Positions 21,999 to 29,590 of a stretch of 64,000 nucleotides of DNA are shown piece by piece. The DNA is from Streptomyces dioscori. Lineage in GTDB: Bacteria > Actinomycetota > Actinomycetes > Streptomycetales > Streptomycetaceae. The position numbers and the translations under genes are program-made. Numbering within the stretch: position 1 is the first letter of the stretch; each line of letters opens with the position of its first letter. The stretch lies in contig NZ_KZ679043.1 of NCBI RefSeq assembly GCF_003024195.1, forward strand, positions 124,001 to 188,000, written 5' to 3'. The notes below the pieces were generated by a model. That model was not told the DNA's origin. It saw nothing but the letters and a program-made list of their open reading frames with translations, and made no database searches.

Positions 21999-22072
21999 GA
22001 GCAAAGAGTACGATCGGCCGAGGGTGCCGTGCCGCACCGGGTGGATTCGCTGTGTACGCCGGGGGAGGTTCT

Positions 22073-22291
22073 GTGAGCGCGGAGGAACTGGCGCTGCTGC
22101 GGGCGGAGTTGGACGTTCCACTACCGGACGGCTTTACGGAACTGGACGGCGCACAGGCCCTGTTGCTCGCCCAGGCACTGCGCCGGGCACGGGAGCGCCG
22201 AGCCTCCGGACTGCACGAGTCCGTCGAGGACGCACTCACCCTCGTACCGGCCCTGACCAGGGAACCCGTCCGCCGGATGCTCTTCCGCTAG
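22073..22291 (+). CDS. Small conserved protein of unknown function
   Basis: 72 residues starting VSAEELALLRAELDVPLPDGF. GTG 22073 is preceded by GGGGGAGG (22061-22068), an excellent ribosome site, so this is likely a real gene although short. It is mostly helical by composition (Leu/Ala/Glu/Arg-rich) with no cysteine, membrane segment or motif I recognise. It ends 10 bases before 22302-23405 and is probably co-transcribed with it. Confidence 0.7.
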   Translation: MSAEELALLRAELDVPLPDGFTELDGAQALLLAQALRRARERRASGLHESVEDALTLVPALTREPVRRMLFR

Positions 22292-22301
22292 GGGAATCCG
22301 T

Positions 22302-23405
22302 ATGGACACACTGCGCGGCAGAGCCGAGACCCTGAAGCTCGCCCGGCTGCTGGACGTCGAGCCACAGCGACTGGCGTTCCTCGAAGAGCTGCCCACCGAC
22401 GACGTACGCCTCTTCCGTGAGAGCGCCGTAGCCGCGCTCTTCGACGAGGACCCCGCCCTGCTCGACCGCATCGCAGGCGTGACGAAAATCCTGCCGGCCG
22501 CCGTCGCCGCGGGCATCGCCCAGAAAGCCCTTGGGCCGCGCCTGGCCGCCGCGCTCGCCGGACGCCTCGAACCGGCCCGAGCCGCCGACATCATCGACAA
22601 ACTCCCCGTCGACTTCACGGCCCGCTGCTGCCACCACGTCGACCCGCGCCGCATCGCCGGGATCATGGGCAGGCTCGACGACGACATCGTCGTACGCATC
22701 GCCCTCGTCCTCGCCGAACGCGGCGACCACCTCACCATGGGCCGGTTCGTCGGCCACCTGCGCGACTCGGCGCTCAAAAGCATCCTGCCGCAGCTCACGG
22801 AAACGACTCTGCTGCGCACGGGGTTCGTCATCGACCACCCCGAGCGGCTCGGACACATCGTCGAACTGCTCGACGACCAGCGGATCTCCGCGGTCATCGA
22901 GGCCGCCGCCGACCACGATCTATGGCCCGAGGCCATCGCCGTCGCGAGCATGGCGGCGGGTGAGCAGCGGGCCCGGATCGCGTCGCTGACCGCCGCACAG
23001 CCAGAGGTCCGGCTCGACTCCCTGATACGCGCCACGGCCGGACAGGACCTGTGGGAGTCGCTGCTGCCGATCGTGTCGCTGCTGAGCGAGGACGAACTGC
23101 GGGCCGTCGCCGCGCTGCCCGCGCTGCGGGACCCTGCGGTGCTGGGCGGGCTCGTCCATGGAGTGGTGGCCACCGGGCTGTGGGGGGACTTCCTGCCGCT
23201 GGTGCGGGTGTTGCCGCCCAGTGCGCGGCGGGTGGTGGCGGGGGTTGCGGGGGCGCTCGACGATGCGGGGCTTGATGCGTTGGCCCGCGGGGTCGACAAG
23301 GAGGACCTGTGGGATCTGGTCCTCCCCCTCATCGAGCTGATGTCCGACGCGGCGCGGGAACGGGTCCTTGCCCTGAGGGCGTTCCAGGAGCGGCCGTCCG
23401 GCTAG
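22302..23405 (+). CDS. Helical-repeat protein of unknown function (MgtE_N-like repeats)
   Basis: 367 residues, Leu/Ala-rich, soluble. It has a series of short helical repeats, such as LEPARAADIIDKLPVDFTAR then VDPRRIAGIMGRLDDDIVVR, which resemble the superhelical N-terminal domain of MgtE magnesium channels but without the CBS or membrane parts. A second series follows: DHDLWPEAIAV, GQDLWESLLPIVSLLS, ATGLWGDFLPLVRVLP and KEDLWDLVLPLIELMS, four copies of a Leu-Trp unit spaced about 38-49 residues. Such scaffolds usually bind proteins. ATG 22302 lies 10 bases after the small upstream gene, with no strong Shine-Dalgarno other than AGGGGAAT. Function not assigned. Confidence 0.7.
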   Translation: MDTLRGRAETLKLARLLDVEPQRLAFLEELPTDDVRLFRESAVAALFDEDPALLDRIAGVTKILPAAVAAGIAQKALGPRLAAALAGRLEPARAADIIDKLPVDFTARCCHHVDPRRIAGIMGRLDDDIVVRIALVLAERGDHLTMGRFVGHLRDSALKSILPQLTETTLLRTGFVIDHPERLGHIVELLDDQRISAVIEAAADHDLWPEAIAVASMAAGEQRARIASLTAAQPEVRLDSLIRATAGQDLWESLLPIVSLLSEDELRAVAALPALRDPAVLGGLVHGVVATGLWGDFLPLVRVLPPSARRVVAGVAGALDDAGLDALARGVDKEDLWDLVLPLIELMSDAARERVLALRAFQERPSG

Positions 23406-23476
23406 GGGGCCCGCCCCCACCGGACGCACGACTCGTTCCACACCGCGCGGCCCGGCGGGGGCGGGCCCAAACGATT

Positions 23477-23893
23477 ACGCAGTTCCCCGCGCCCCTAGGT
23501 GTGCGGCCCGGCGGGGGCGGGCCTAAACGATTGCGCAGTTCCCCGCGCCCCTAAAAGCCATGAGACTGCGCAGTTCCCCGCGCCCCTGAGTGTGCGGATC
23601 GGTGGGGGCGGGCCTAAACGATTGCGCAGTTCCTCGCGCCCCTAAAGGCCAAGAGACTGCGCCGTTCCCCGCGCCCCCAAAGGGCAAAGGATTGCACCGT
23701 TCCCCGCGCCCCTGAATGCGGAATGCGGACCGTACGTTTCATTCAGGGATGTCGGCTCTCCGGCGTGAGGGGGTGTGTCGGGATGTGTGGGCGCCGCGGC
23801 AACACGGTTCGACCCGACTTTGCGAGAGCGGCGACCGGACGTCCCGGCGCACCCCCGCCCCACCACGCACCTCAGGGGCGCGGGGAACTGCGC
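23477..23893. repeat. Array of seven repeat-core copies
   Basis: The 644-base gap 23406-24049 has no supported gene. It holds cores at 23477-23496, 23533-23552, 23568-23587, 23624-23643, 23659-23678 and 23694-23713 on the plus strand and 23874-23893 on the minus strand. Spacings alternate between about 35 and 56 bases, according to whether the GGTGGGGGCGGGCC lead-in is present. Point differences (A/G at base 1, A/C at base 5, C/T at base 10) show independent drift. The rest of the gap is the presumed promoter region of the cytochrome b gene. Confidence 0.9.
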
Positions 23894-24049
23894 AATCCTT
23901 CGGGCCCGCCCCCACCGACGGTGAGTCAAGAACACCGACCGAACAACCCCTTCGCCTCCGCAGAACTCCGTGCCACCCTGAACGACGAGCCACGAGCCAC
24001 GAGCGGCGAGCGACGACGCGGCGAGCGGAGCCGACGGGGAGGGCCACCT

Positions 24050-25678
24050 ATGGACGCGCGGAGCGCGAAACGACCGGCGGACGCAAACCGCGGCGAACGC
24101 GTAGCCGACTGGGCAGACGGCCGCCTCGGCATCTACACCCTCGCCAAGACCCAGATGCGCAAGGTGTTCCCGGACCACTGGTCGTTCATGCTCGGCGAGA
24201 TCTGCCTCTACAGCTTCCTCATCCTCATCCTCACCGGGGTCTACCTCACCCTCTTCTTCGAACCCAGCGGCGTGGAAGTGGTCTACAACGGCTCGTACGA
24301 ACCCCTCAACGGCGTCATCATGACCAGGGCCTACGAGTCCACCCTCGACATCAGCTTCGACGTACGCGGCGGACTGCTGATCCGCCAGATCCACCACTGG
24401 GCAGCAGTCGTCTTCGTCGCCGCAATGCTCGTCCACATGATGCGCGTCTTCTTCACCGGCGCGTTCCGCAAACCCCGCGAGCTGAACTGGGTCTTCGGCT
24501 GGACCCTGCTGTTCCTCGGCATCCTCACCGGCCTGACCGGCTACTCGCTCCCCGACGACCTGCTCTCCGGCACCGGCATCCGCTTCTCCCAGGGAGCGAT
24601 CCTGTCCGTACCCGTCGTCGGCACGTACCTCTCCTTCTTCCTCTTCGGCGGAGAGTTCCCGGGCCACGACATCATCTCCAGGCTCTTCCCGGTCCACGTC
24701 CTCCTCCTGCCCGGGATCATGCTCGGCCTGGTCGTCGCCCACCTGATCCTGGTCTTCTACCACAAGCACACGCAGTACCCCGGCCCCGGCCGCGACCAGA
24801 AATCGGTCGTCGGCATGCCGTTCATGCCGGTCTACATGGCCAAGGCGGGCGGCTTCTTCTTCCTGGTCTTCGGCGTCCTGTCGATGATGGGCGCGATCGC
24901 CACGATCAACCCCGTGTGGGCTTTCGGCCCCTACCGCGCGGACCTGGTCACCACCGGCGCCCAGCCCGACTGGTATCTCGGTTTCTCCGAGGGCCTGATC
25001 CGCGTGATGCCGGGATGGGAGATCGACGCCTGGGGCCACACTCTGCAACTGGGTGTCTTCATCCCCTTCACCCTCTTCCCCCTGATCCTGCTCGCCATCG
25101 GCGTCTACCCGTTCATAGAAGCGTGGATCACCGGCGACAAACGCGAACACCACATCCTCGACCGCCCCCGCAACGTCCCCACCCGCACCGCACTCGGCGT
25201 GTCCTGGCTGAGCCTGTACGCCGTACTCCTCATCGGCGGCGGCAACGACATCGTCGCCACCCACCTCCACCTGTCGATCAACGCGATCACCTGGTCCGTA
25301 CGGATCGCCGTCATCCTCGTACCGCTCCTCGCCTTCGTCATCACCAAACGCGTCTGCCTCGGCCTCCAGCGCCGCGACCGGGACAAGGTGCTGCACGGCA
25401 GGGAGTCCGGCACGATCAAACGGCTGCCGCACGGGGAGTACGTCGAGGTGCACGAACCCCTCACCCAGGCCCAGCGGTTCACGCTCACCCAGCACGACCA
25501 GGTCCCGCCGTACGACGTGGGCCCGCTCGTCGACGCGAACGGCGTGGAACGCAGGGTCAAAGCCACCCGCCGCCTGCGGGCGCGCCTCGCCCGCGCCATG
25601 TACGGCCAGAACGCATACATCCCCAAACCGACCCCCGAGGAGTACCGCGAACTCACCAGCAGCGACGACCACCACTGA
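24050..25678 (+). CDS. Cytochrome b subunit of a bc complex (QcrB paralog), orphan
   Basis: 542 residues, a polytopic membrane protein of the actinobacterial QcrB type (b subunit of the menaquinol:cytochrome c oxidoreductase). Haem ligands are H115/H129 (IRQIHHW...VHMM) and H216/H231 (FPVHVLL...VVAHLIL); the quinol-site motif is PDWY (306-309), the actinobacterial form of PEWY. A basic C-terminal tail follows the last helix, as in QcrB. ATG 24050 has GGGGAGG upstream; earlier codons belong to repeat DNA. No qcrA (Rieske) or qcrC gene is nearby, so this is a second, solitary cytochrome b. It may exchange into the main complex or work with other partners. Confidence 0.9.
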   Translation: MDARSAKRPADANRGERVADWADGRLGIYTLAKTQMRKVFPDHWSFMLGEICLYSFLILILTGVYLTLFFEPSGVEVVYNGSYEPLNGVIMTRAYESTLDISFDVRGGLLIRQIHHWAAVVFVAAMLVHMMRVFFTGAFRKPRELNWVFGWTLLFLGILTGLTGYSLPDDLLSGTGIRFSQGAILSVPVVGTYLSFFLFGGEFPGHDIISRLFPVHVLLLPGIMLGLVVAHLILVFYHKHTQYPGPGRDQKSVVGMPFMPVYMAKAGGFFFLVFGVLSMMGAIATINPVWAFGPYRADLVTTGAQPDWYLGFSEGLIRVMPGWEIDAWGHTLQLGVFIPFTLFPLILLAIGVYPFIEAWITGDKREHHILDRPRNVPTRTALGVSWLSLYAVLLIGGGNDIVATHLHLSINAITWSVRIAVILVPLLAFVITKRVCLGLQRRDRDKVLHGRESGTIKRLPHGEYVEVHEPLTQAQRFTLTQHDQVPPYDVGPLVDANGVERRVKATRRLRARLARAMYGQNAYIPKPTPEEYRELTSSDDHH

Positions 25679-25701
25679 GGTCGTTCAGAAGCCCACGGGC
25701 G

Positions 25702-26775
25702 TCAGCCCGACGCGGCACCCCCGGCACCACCCAGCACCACCCCCCGGCACTCACCAGGACTGCCCCAGGCGGACCGCAACGCCCGCGCCTTGGTCAGCCA
25801 CAGCGACAGGTCGTACTCCGCGGTGTACCCGATCGCCCCGTGCAGCTGCAGGGCCGTACGGGCCGTCGCGTACGCCGCCTCGCAGGCCGTGACCTTGGCG
25901 GCGGCGACGTCGGCCGGCTCCATCGACAGCGCGGCGCCGAAGACCAGCGGACGGGCGAACTCCAGCGCGATCTTCGCGTCGGCCAGCCGATGCCGCACCG
26001 CCTGGAACGAGCCGACGGGCACACCGAACTGGCTGCGCTGCTTCACATACGCCACGGTCCGATCGAGCAGGGCGAGCCCCACTCCGAGGGCCTGCGCGGC
26101 GATCGCGAGCCGCGCCCATCGGACGGCCTCGGCGGCACCCGCCACGACCTGTGGCCCGCAGGCCAGCAGCTCACCCCCGGCACGGGGGACGCACAGACGC
26201 CGAGCCGGATCGAGGGACCGCCCCACACCCCGACCGCCGCCCCCTTCACGACCCCCACCCCCCTGCGCCACCCACAACTCCCCACCCCCACCTCCATCCC
26301 CAGCCAAAGCCCTACCTCCACCCCCACCCCCGCTTCCGCCCCCGCCGACGCGCAACTCCACATCCGCCGCGTCCCCGTCCAGGGCGTACGGCCCCCCACC
26401 CGGCAGAGCCACCGTCGCGACCGTCTCCCCCGAGGCCACCCCCGGGAGAAACCTCTTCGCGAGGTTCGCCAACCCCGGCTCGGAGAGCAGCGCACCCGCG
26501 GCCACCGTCTCCACCAGCGGACCCGGCACCGCATGCCTCCCCAACTCGACGAACGCCAGCGCGAGTTCGACGGGCCGCGCCCCTACCCCCTCGTACGCCT
26601 CGGGCACCGCCAACGCGAACACCCCCAGTTCAGCCAGCCGCGACCACAGCGCCCGCCCGGCCGCATGGTCGCCGGCGCCCCAGGACCGTACGGCCGCGGG
26701 CGTGTCCGCGGCCGTCAGCAGGGCGTCCAGCGAGCGCGCGAAGGCGGTCTGTTCGTCGTCCAGGAGGAACCGCAT
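25702..26775 (-). CDS. Acyl-CoA dehydrogenase, small subunit type with Gly-rich insertion
   Basis: 357 residues. N-terminal helical domain (MRFLLDDEQTAFARSLDALL) and C-terminal helical domain with QRSQFGVPVGSFQAVRHRLAD and LHGAIGYTAEYDLSLWL; the glutamate of the last motif is at the usual position for the catalytic base in steroid-type heteromeric enzymes. The middle domain carries a low-complexity run, residues about 144-185, made mostly of Gly and encoded at 26221-26346, which looks like slippage expansion. Start ATG 26775 shares one base with the upstream stop (TGATG). With that gene it probably forms an alpha2-beta2 dehydrogenase like the mycobacterial FadE pairs of the HIP pathway. Exact FadE counterpart not assigned. 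Confidence 0.85.
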   Translation of the reverse strand: MRFLLDDEQTAFARSLDALLTAADTPAAVRSWGAGDHAAGRALWSRLAELGVFALAVPEAYEGVGARPVELALAFVELGRHAVPGPLVETVAAGALLSEPGLANLAKRFLPGVASGETVATVALPGGGPYALDGDAADVELRVGGGGSGGGGGGRALAGDGGGGGELWVAQGGGGREGGGGRGVGRSLDPARRLCVPRAGGELLACGPQVVAGAAEAVRWARLAIAAQALGVGLALLDRTVAYVKQRSQFGVPVGSFQAVRHRLADAKIALEFARPLVFGAALSMEPADVAAAKVTACEAAYATARTALQLHGAIGYTAEYDLSLWLTKARALRSAWGSPGECRGVVLGGAGGAASG

Positions 26776-27920
26776 CAGCGACGCCCCCTCGGCAGACCGA
26801 GCAGCCGCTCGGCGATGATGTCGCGCTGGATCTCGTTCGTGCCCGCGTAGAGGGGCCCCGACAGCGAGAAGACGTACCCCTCGCCCCATCCACCGTCGCC
26901 ACCCGCCAACTCCCCGTCCCCGCCGAGCAGGTCGAGCGCGGTCTCGTGCAGGGCGATGTCGTACTCGGACCAGAAGACCTTGTTCAGGCTGGACTCCGGG
27001 CCGAGGGGTTCGCCGTCGAGGAAGCGGGACGCCGCCGCGTACGTGAACAGCTGGTACGCGCGGGCGCCGATCACCGCGTCGGCCACCCGGTCACGCGTGT
27101 ACGGGTCCCGGCCGCGCTCGTGCCACAGCGCGGCCAGCCGGTCCGCCGACGCGAGGAAACGGCCGGGGGAGCGGAGGGTCAGCCCGCGTTCGTTGCCCGC
27201 CGTGGACATCGCCACCCGCCAGCCCCGGCCGGGCTCGCCGATCACGTCCTCGTCCGGCACGAACACCTCGTCCAGGAAGAGTTCGGCGAAGGCCGGCTTC
27301 CCGTCCAGCCTGCCGATCGGGCGGACGGTCACGCCCGGCGCCCGCAGGCCGAACATCAGGTAGGTGAGGCCCTGATGGGGCTTCGGCGTGTCCGGCTCGC
27401 TGCGGAAGAGGCCGAACGCGCGGTCGGCGAACGCGGCCCGCGACGACCACGTCTTCTGTCCGCTCAGCAGCCAGCCGCCGTCCGTACGCACCGCTCTGGA
27501 CCTGAGCGAGGCGAGGTCGGACCCGGCCTCCGGCTCGGACCAGGCCTGCGCCCAGACGACCTCGCCGCGGGCCATCGGCGGCAGGATCCGCGCGCGCTGC
27601 TCCTCGGTGCCGTGGTCGAAGAGGGTCGGTGCGAGAAGGCTGACGCCGTTCTGCCCGACCCGGCCAGGGGCGCCCGCCGCCCAGTACTCCTCCTCGAAGA
27701 CCAGCCACCGCATCAGCCCGCAGTCCCGCCCGCCGTACACCGCCGGCCAGGACACCACCGACCAGCGGTCCGCGGCGAGTTCGGCCTCCCAGGCCCGGTG
27801 GACCGCGAAGCCCTCCTCGGTCTCCAGGGAGGGCAGCGGTCCGGCCGGGACGTGCGCGTCGAGCCAGGCCCGGGCCTCGGCGCGGAACGCCTGATCGGCG
27901 GGGGAGTACGTGAGATCCAC
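26775..27920 (-). CDS. Acyl-CoA dehydrogenase, large subunit type (steroid HIP-pathway FadE-like)
   Basis: 381 residues. Family landmarks are present: WPAVYGGRDCGLMRWLVFEEE, WAQAWSEPEAGSDLASLR (substrate/FAD loop), GWLLSGQKTWSSRAAFADR and a C-terminal LYAGTNEIQRDIIAERLLGLP. It introduces a 2,3-double bond in an acyl-CoA using FAD. GTG 27920 has GGAAGGTGG just upstream on the minus strand and begins VDLTYSPADQAF. It is divergent from the IpdF-like SDR, sharing a 45-base intergenic with a KstR2-like operator. Similarity by eye is to FadE30-33 of the mycobacterial cholesterol C/D-ring cluster; which one needs a tree. Confidence 0.88.
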   Translation of the reverse strand: MDLTYSPADQAFRAEARAWLDAHVPAGPLPSLETEEGFAVHRAWEAELAADRWSVVSWPAVYGGRDCGLMRWLVFEEEYWAAGAPGRVGQNGVSLLAPTLFDHGTEEQRARILPPMARGEVVWAQAWSEPEAGSDLASLRSRAVRTDGGWLLSGQKTWSSRAAFADRAFGLFRSEPDTPKPHQGLTYLMFGLRAPGVTVRPIGRLDGKPAFAELFLDEVFVPDEDVIGEPGRGWRVAMSTAGNERGLTLRSPGRFLASADRLAALWHERGRDPYTRDRVADAVIGARAYQLFTYAAASRFLDGEPLGPESSLNKVFWSEYDIALHETALDLLGGDGELAGGDGGWGEGYVFSLSGPLYAGTNEIQRDIIAERLLGLPRGRR

Positions 27921-27931
27921 GGAACCACCTT

Positions 27932-27957
27932 CCCTAACAAGTGTTTGGTAGGTTAGC
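27932..27957. promoter_or_regulatory. KstR2-like operator, dehydrogenase/SDR divergent promoter
   Basis: CTAACAAGTGTTTGGTAGG at 27934-27952. Its AACAAGTGTTTGGT (27936-27949) fits the published mycobacterial KstR2 motif AnCAAGnnCTTGnT with one mismatch. The same 19-mer, two or three bases different, lies in the other divergent promoter of the cluster (34422-34440). A TetR regulator of KstR2 type is encoded 1 kb away. Confidence 0.75.
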
Positions 27958-27965
27958 GTGGCCCT

Positions 27966-28781
27966 ATGACAGACGTCGAGGGTCCGGTGTACGAGCCCGG
28001 GCACGGGCTGCTGAAGGGACGCACCGCCGTCATCACGGCCGCCGCCGGCGCGGGCATCGGCGGTGCCACGGCCCGCCGCTTCCTGGAGGAGGGCGCACGC
28101 GTACTGATCAGCGACGCGCACGAGCGACGGCTCAAGGAGTACGAGGCGGAGCTCGCGGCCGAGTTCGAAGGGGTCGCGGCGCTCACCTGCGACGTCACCG
28201 ACGAAGCCCAGGTGCAGGCGCTCTTCGGCACGGCCCTGCGGCTGCACGGGCGGCTCGACATCGTGGTCAACAACGCGGGACTCGGCGGTACTTCGCACCT
28301 CGTCGACATGAGCGACGAACAGTGGTCGAGAGTGCTCGACGTGACACTGAACGGCACGTTCCGGTGCATGCGCGCGGCTCTGCGCGCCTTCCGCGACGGC
28401 GGCGACGGCCAGGGCGGCAACGGCGAGGGCGGCCACGGCGGTGTGATCGTCAACAACGCCTCCGTCGTCGGCTGGCGCGCCCAGGCCGGCCAGGCGCACT
28501 ACGCGGCGGCGAAAGCGGGCGTGATGGCGCTGACCCGCTGCGCGGCGGCGGAGGCGGCGGAATTCGGAGTACGGGTCAACGCCGTCTCACCGAGCCTCGC
28601 CATGCATCCGCATCTGGTGAAGGTGACGACCCCCGAACTGCTGGCGGAGCTGACGGCCCGCGAGGCGTTCGGGCGGTATGCGGAGCCGTGGGAGGTGGCC
28701 AATGTGATCGTGTTCCTGGCGTCCGGGTACTCCTCGTATCTGACGGGTGAGGTGGTCTCCGTGAGCAGCCAGCATGCGTGA
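27966..28781 (+). CDS. ipdF: SDR oxidoreductase, IpdF-like (5-hydroxy-HIP dehydrogenase type)
   Basis: 271 residues, classical short-chain dehydrogenase. Cofactor motif TAAAGAGIGGATA, structural NNAG (in VVNNAGLGG), catalytic Ser in NNASVVGW and YxxxK in HYAAAKAGVMAL. In Mycobacterium the corresponding gene (Rv3559c, ipdF) acts on the 5-hydroxyl of the indanedione propionate derived from steroid rings C/D; the order beside a FadE gene and KstR2 is the same. By eye the sequence follows IpdF closely, including WRAQ-Q-HYAAAKAGVMALTRC and a C-terminal SSYLTGEV-SVS-QH. A Gly-rich insertion (GGDGQGGNGEGGHGG) lies before the catalytic serine. ATG 27966 starts nine bases beyond the operator. Confidence 0.85.
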   Translation: MTDVEGPVYEPGHGLLKGRTAVITAAAGAGIGGATARRFLEEGARVLISDAHERRLKEYEAELAAEFEGVAALTCDVTDEAQVQALFGTALRLHGRLDIVVNNAGLGGTSHLVDMSDEQWSRVLDVTLNGTFRCMRAALRAFRDGGDGQGGNGEGGHGGVIVNNASVVGWRAQAGQAHYAAAKAGVMALTRCAAAEAAEFGVRVNAVSPSLAMHPHLVKVTTPELLAELTAREAFGRYAEPWEVANVIVFLASGYSSYLTGEVVSVSSQHA

Positions 28782-28865
28782 GCGCTCCGCTGGGGTTGGC
28801 CATGGGGTCGGGGGTGGTGGTGTGGTGGTGCGTCCGCAGGGCCGTGGGGGTCGGCCTCAACGATT

Positions 28866-28897
28866 GCGCAGTTCCCCGCCCCCCTTGAGGGGCGGGG
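28866..28897 (+). terminator. Repeat core variant ending in a hairpin after ipdF
   Basis: A diverged repeat core (28866-28885) runs into a perfect 9-bp stem, CCCCGCCCC (28874-28882) with GGGGCGGGG (28889-28897), 6-base loop. It lies between ipdF and the TetR gene, so the regulator may have its own promoter or be read through. Confidence 0.65.
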
Positions 28898-28943
28898 GCT
28901 GCGCCCCGCGGCCCTTGAGAGGCCCACGGCCCACAATGGGGGC

Positions 28944-29555
28944 GTGCCTACCAAGAAGAAGCCCCAGGTGACCGCCTCGCCCGCGCGGCGCCGTGAACTC
29001 CTCGGCACCGCCGCCGAGGTCTTCGCCGAGCAGGGCTACAACGCCACCACCGTGCGCAAGATCGCGGACCACGCGGGGATGCTCGCGGGCAGCCTCTACT
29101 ACCACTTCGACTCCAAGGAATCGATGCTGGAGGAGATCCTGCGGACCTTCCTCGACGAGCTGTGGGACGGCTACGACACCGTCCTCGACGCCGAACTGGG
29201 CCCGCGCGAGACGCTGGAGGCCCTGGTCACCGAGTCGTTCCGGGAGATCGACCGGCACCGCGCGGCCGTCGCGATCTACCAGAAGGAGTCCAGGCAACTC
29301 GTCGCGCAGGAGCGCTTCGCGTTCCTCGCCGAGTCGCAGCGCAAGTTCGAGAAGGCGTGGCTCGCCACGCTGGAGCGGGGCGTGGCCGGCGAGGTCTTCC
29401 GGGACGACCTCGACATCCGGCTCACCTACCGGTTCGTGCGCGACACCGTGTGGGTCGCCGCGTCCTGGTACCGGCCCGGCGGACAGCACAGCCCGGACGA
29501 GATCGCCCGCCAGTACCTGTCGATGGTGCTGGACGGGATCGCCGTACGCGGTTGA
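28944..29555 (+). CDS. kstR2: TetR-family regulator, KstR2-like
   Basis: 203 residues. N-terminal TetR HTH (ATTVRKIADHAGMLAGSLYYHF, about residues 34-55, then DSKESML), followed by an all-helical ligand domain. The ligand domain carries RFVRDTVWVAASWYRPGG, which I recognise from mycobacterial KstR2 (RFIRDTTWVSVRWYRPGG). KstR2 represses the HIP genes and is released by HIP-CoA. Both divergent promoters of the cluster hold a KstR2-like site, which supports this gene as their repressor. GTG 28944 is the first start; no strong Shine-Dalgarno beyond ATGGGGG. It is followed 35 bases later by the thiolase and is likely in one transcript with it. Confidence 0.85.
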   Translation: MPTKKKPQVTASPARRRELLGTAAEVFAEQGYNATTVRKIADHAGMLAGSLYYHFDSKESMLEEILRTFLDELWDGYDTVLDAELGPRETLEALVTESFREIDRHRAAVAIYQKESRQLVAQERFAFLAESQRKFEKAWLATLERGVAGEVFRDDLDIRLTYRFVRDTVWVAASWYRPGGQHSPDEIARQYLSMVLDGIAVRG

Positions 29556-29590
29556 TCGCACCCGAACGCAGCTGATCCAGGGGAGTTGGC

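Noticed and set aside
21999..22072. DasR site in front of the chitosanase gene
   Set aside because: No ACTGGTCTAGACCACT-like palindrome is found in the 74-base divergent gap.
23477..23713. CRISPR array
   Set aside because: Repeats are regularly spaced only in part, spacers are themselves related copies of the lead-in, repeats vary at several positions, and no cas gene is near.
23716..26850. A frame of more than 1000 codons on the plus strand crossing the cytochrome b gene and the acyl-CoA dehydrogenase gene
   Set aside because: It is an Arg/Pro-rich shadow of QcrB and then runs antisense to the dehydrogenase; no domain is present and it begins in repeat DNA.
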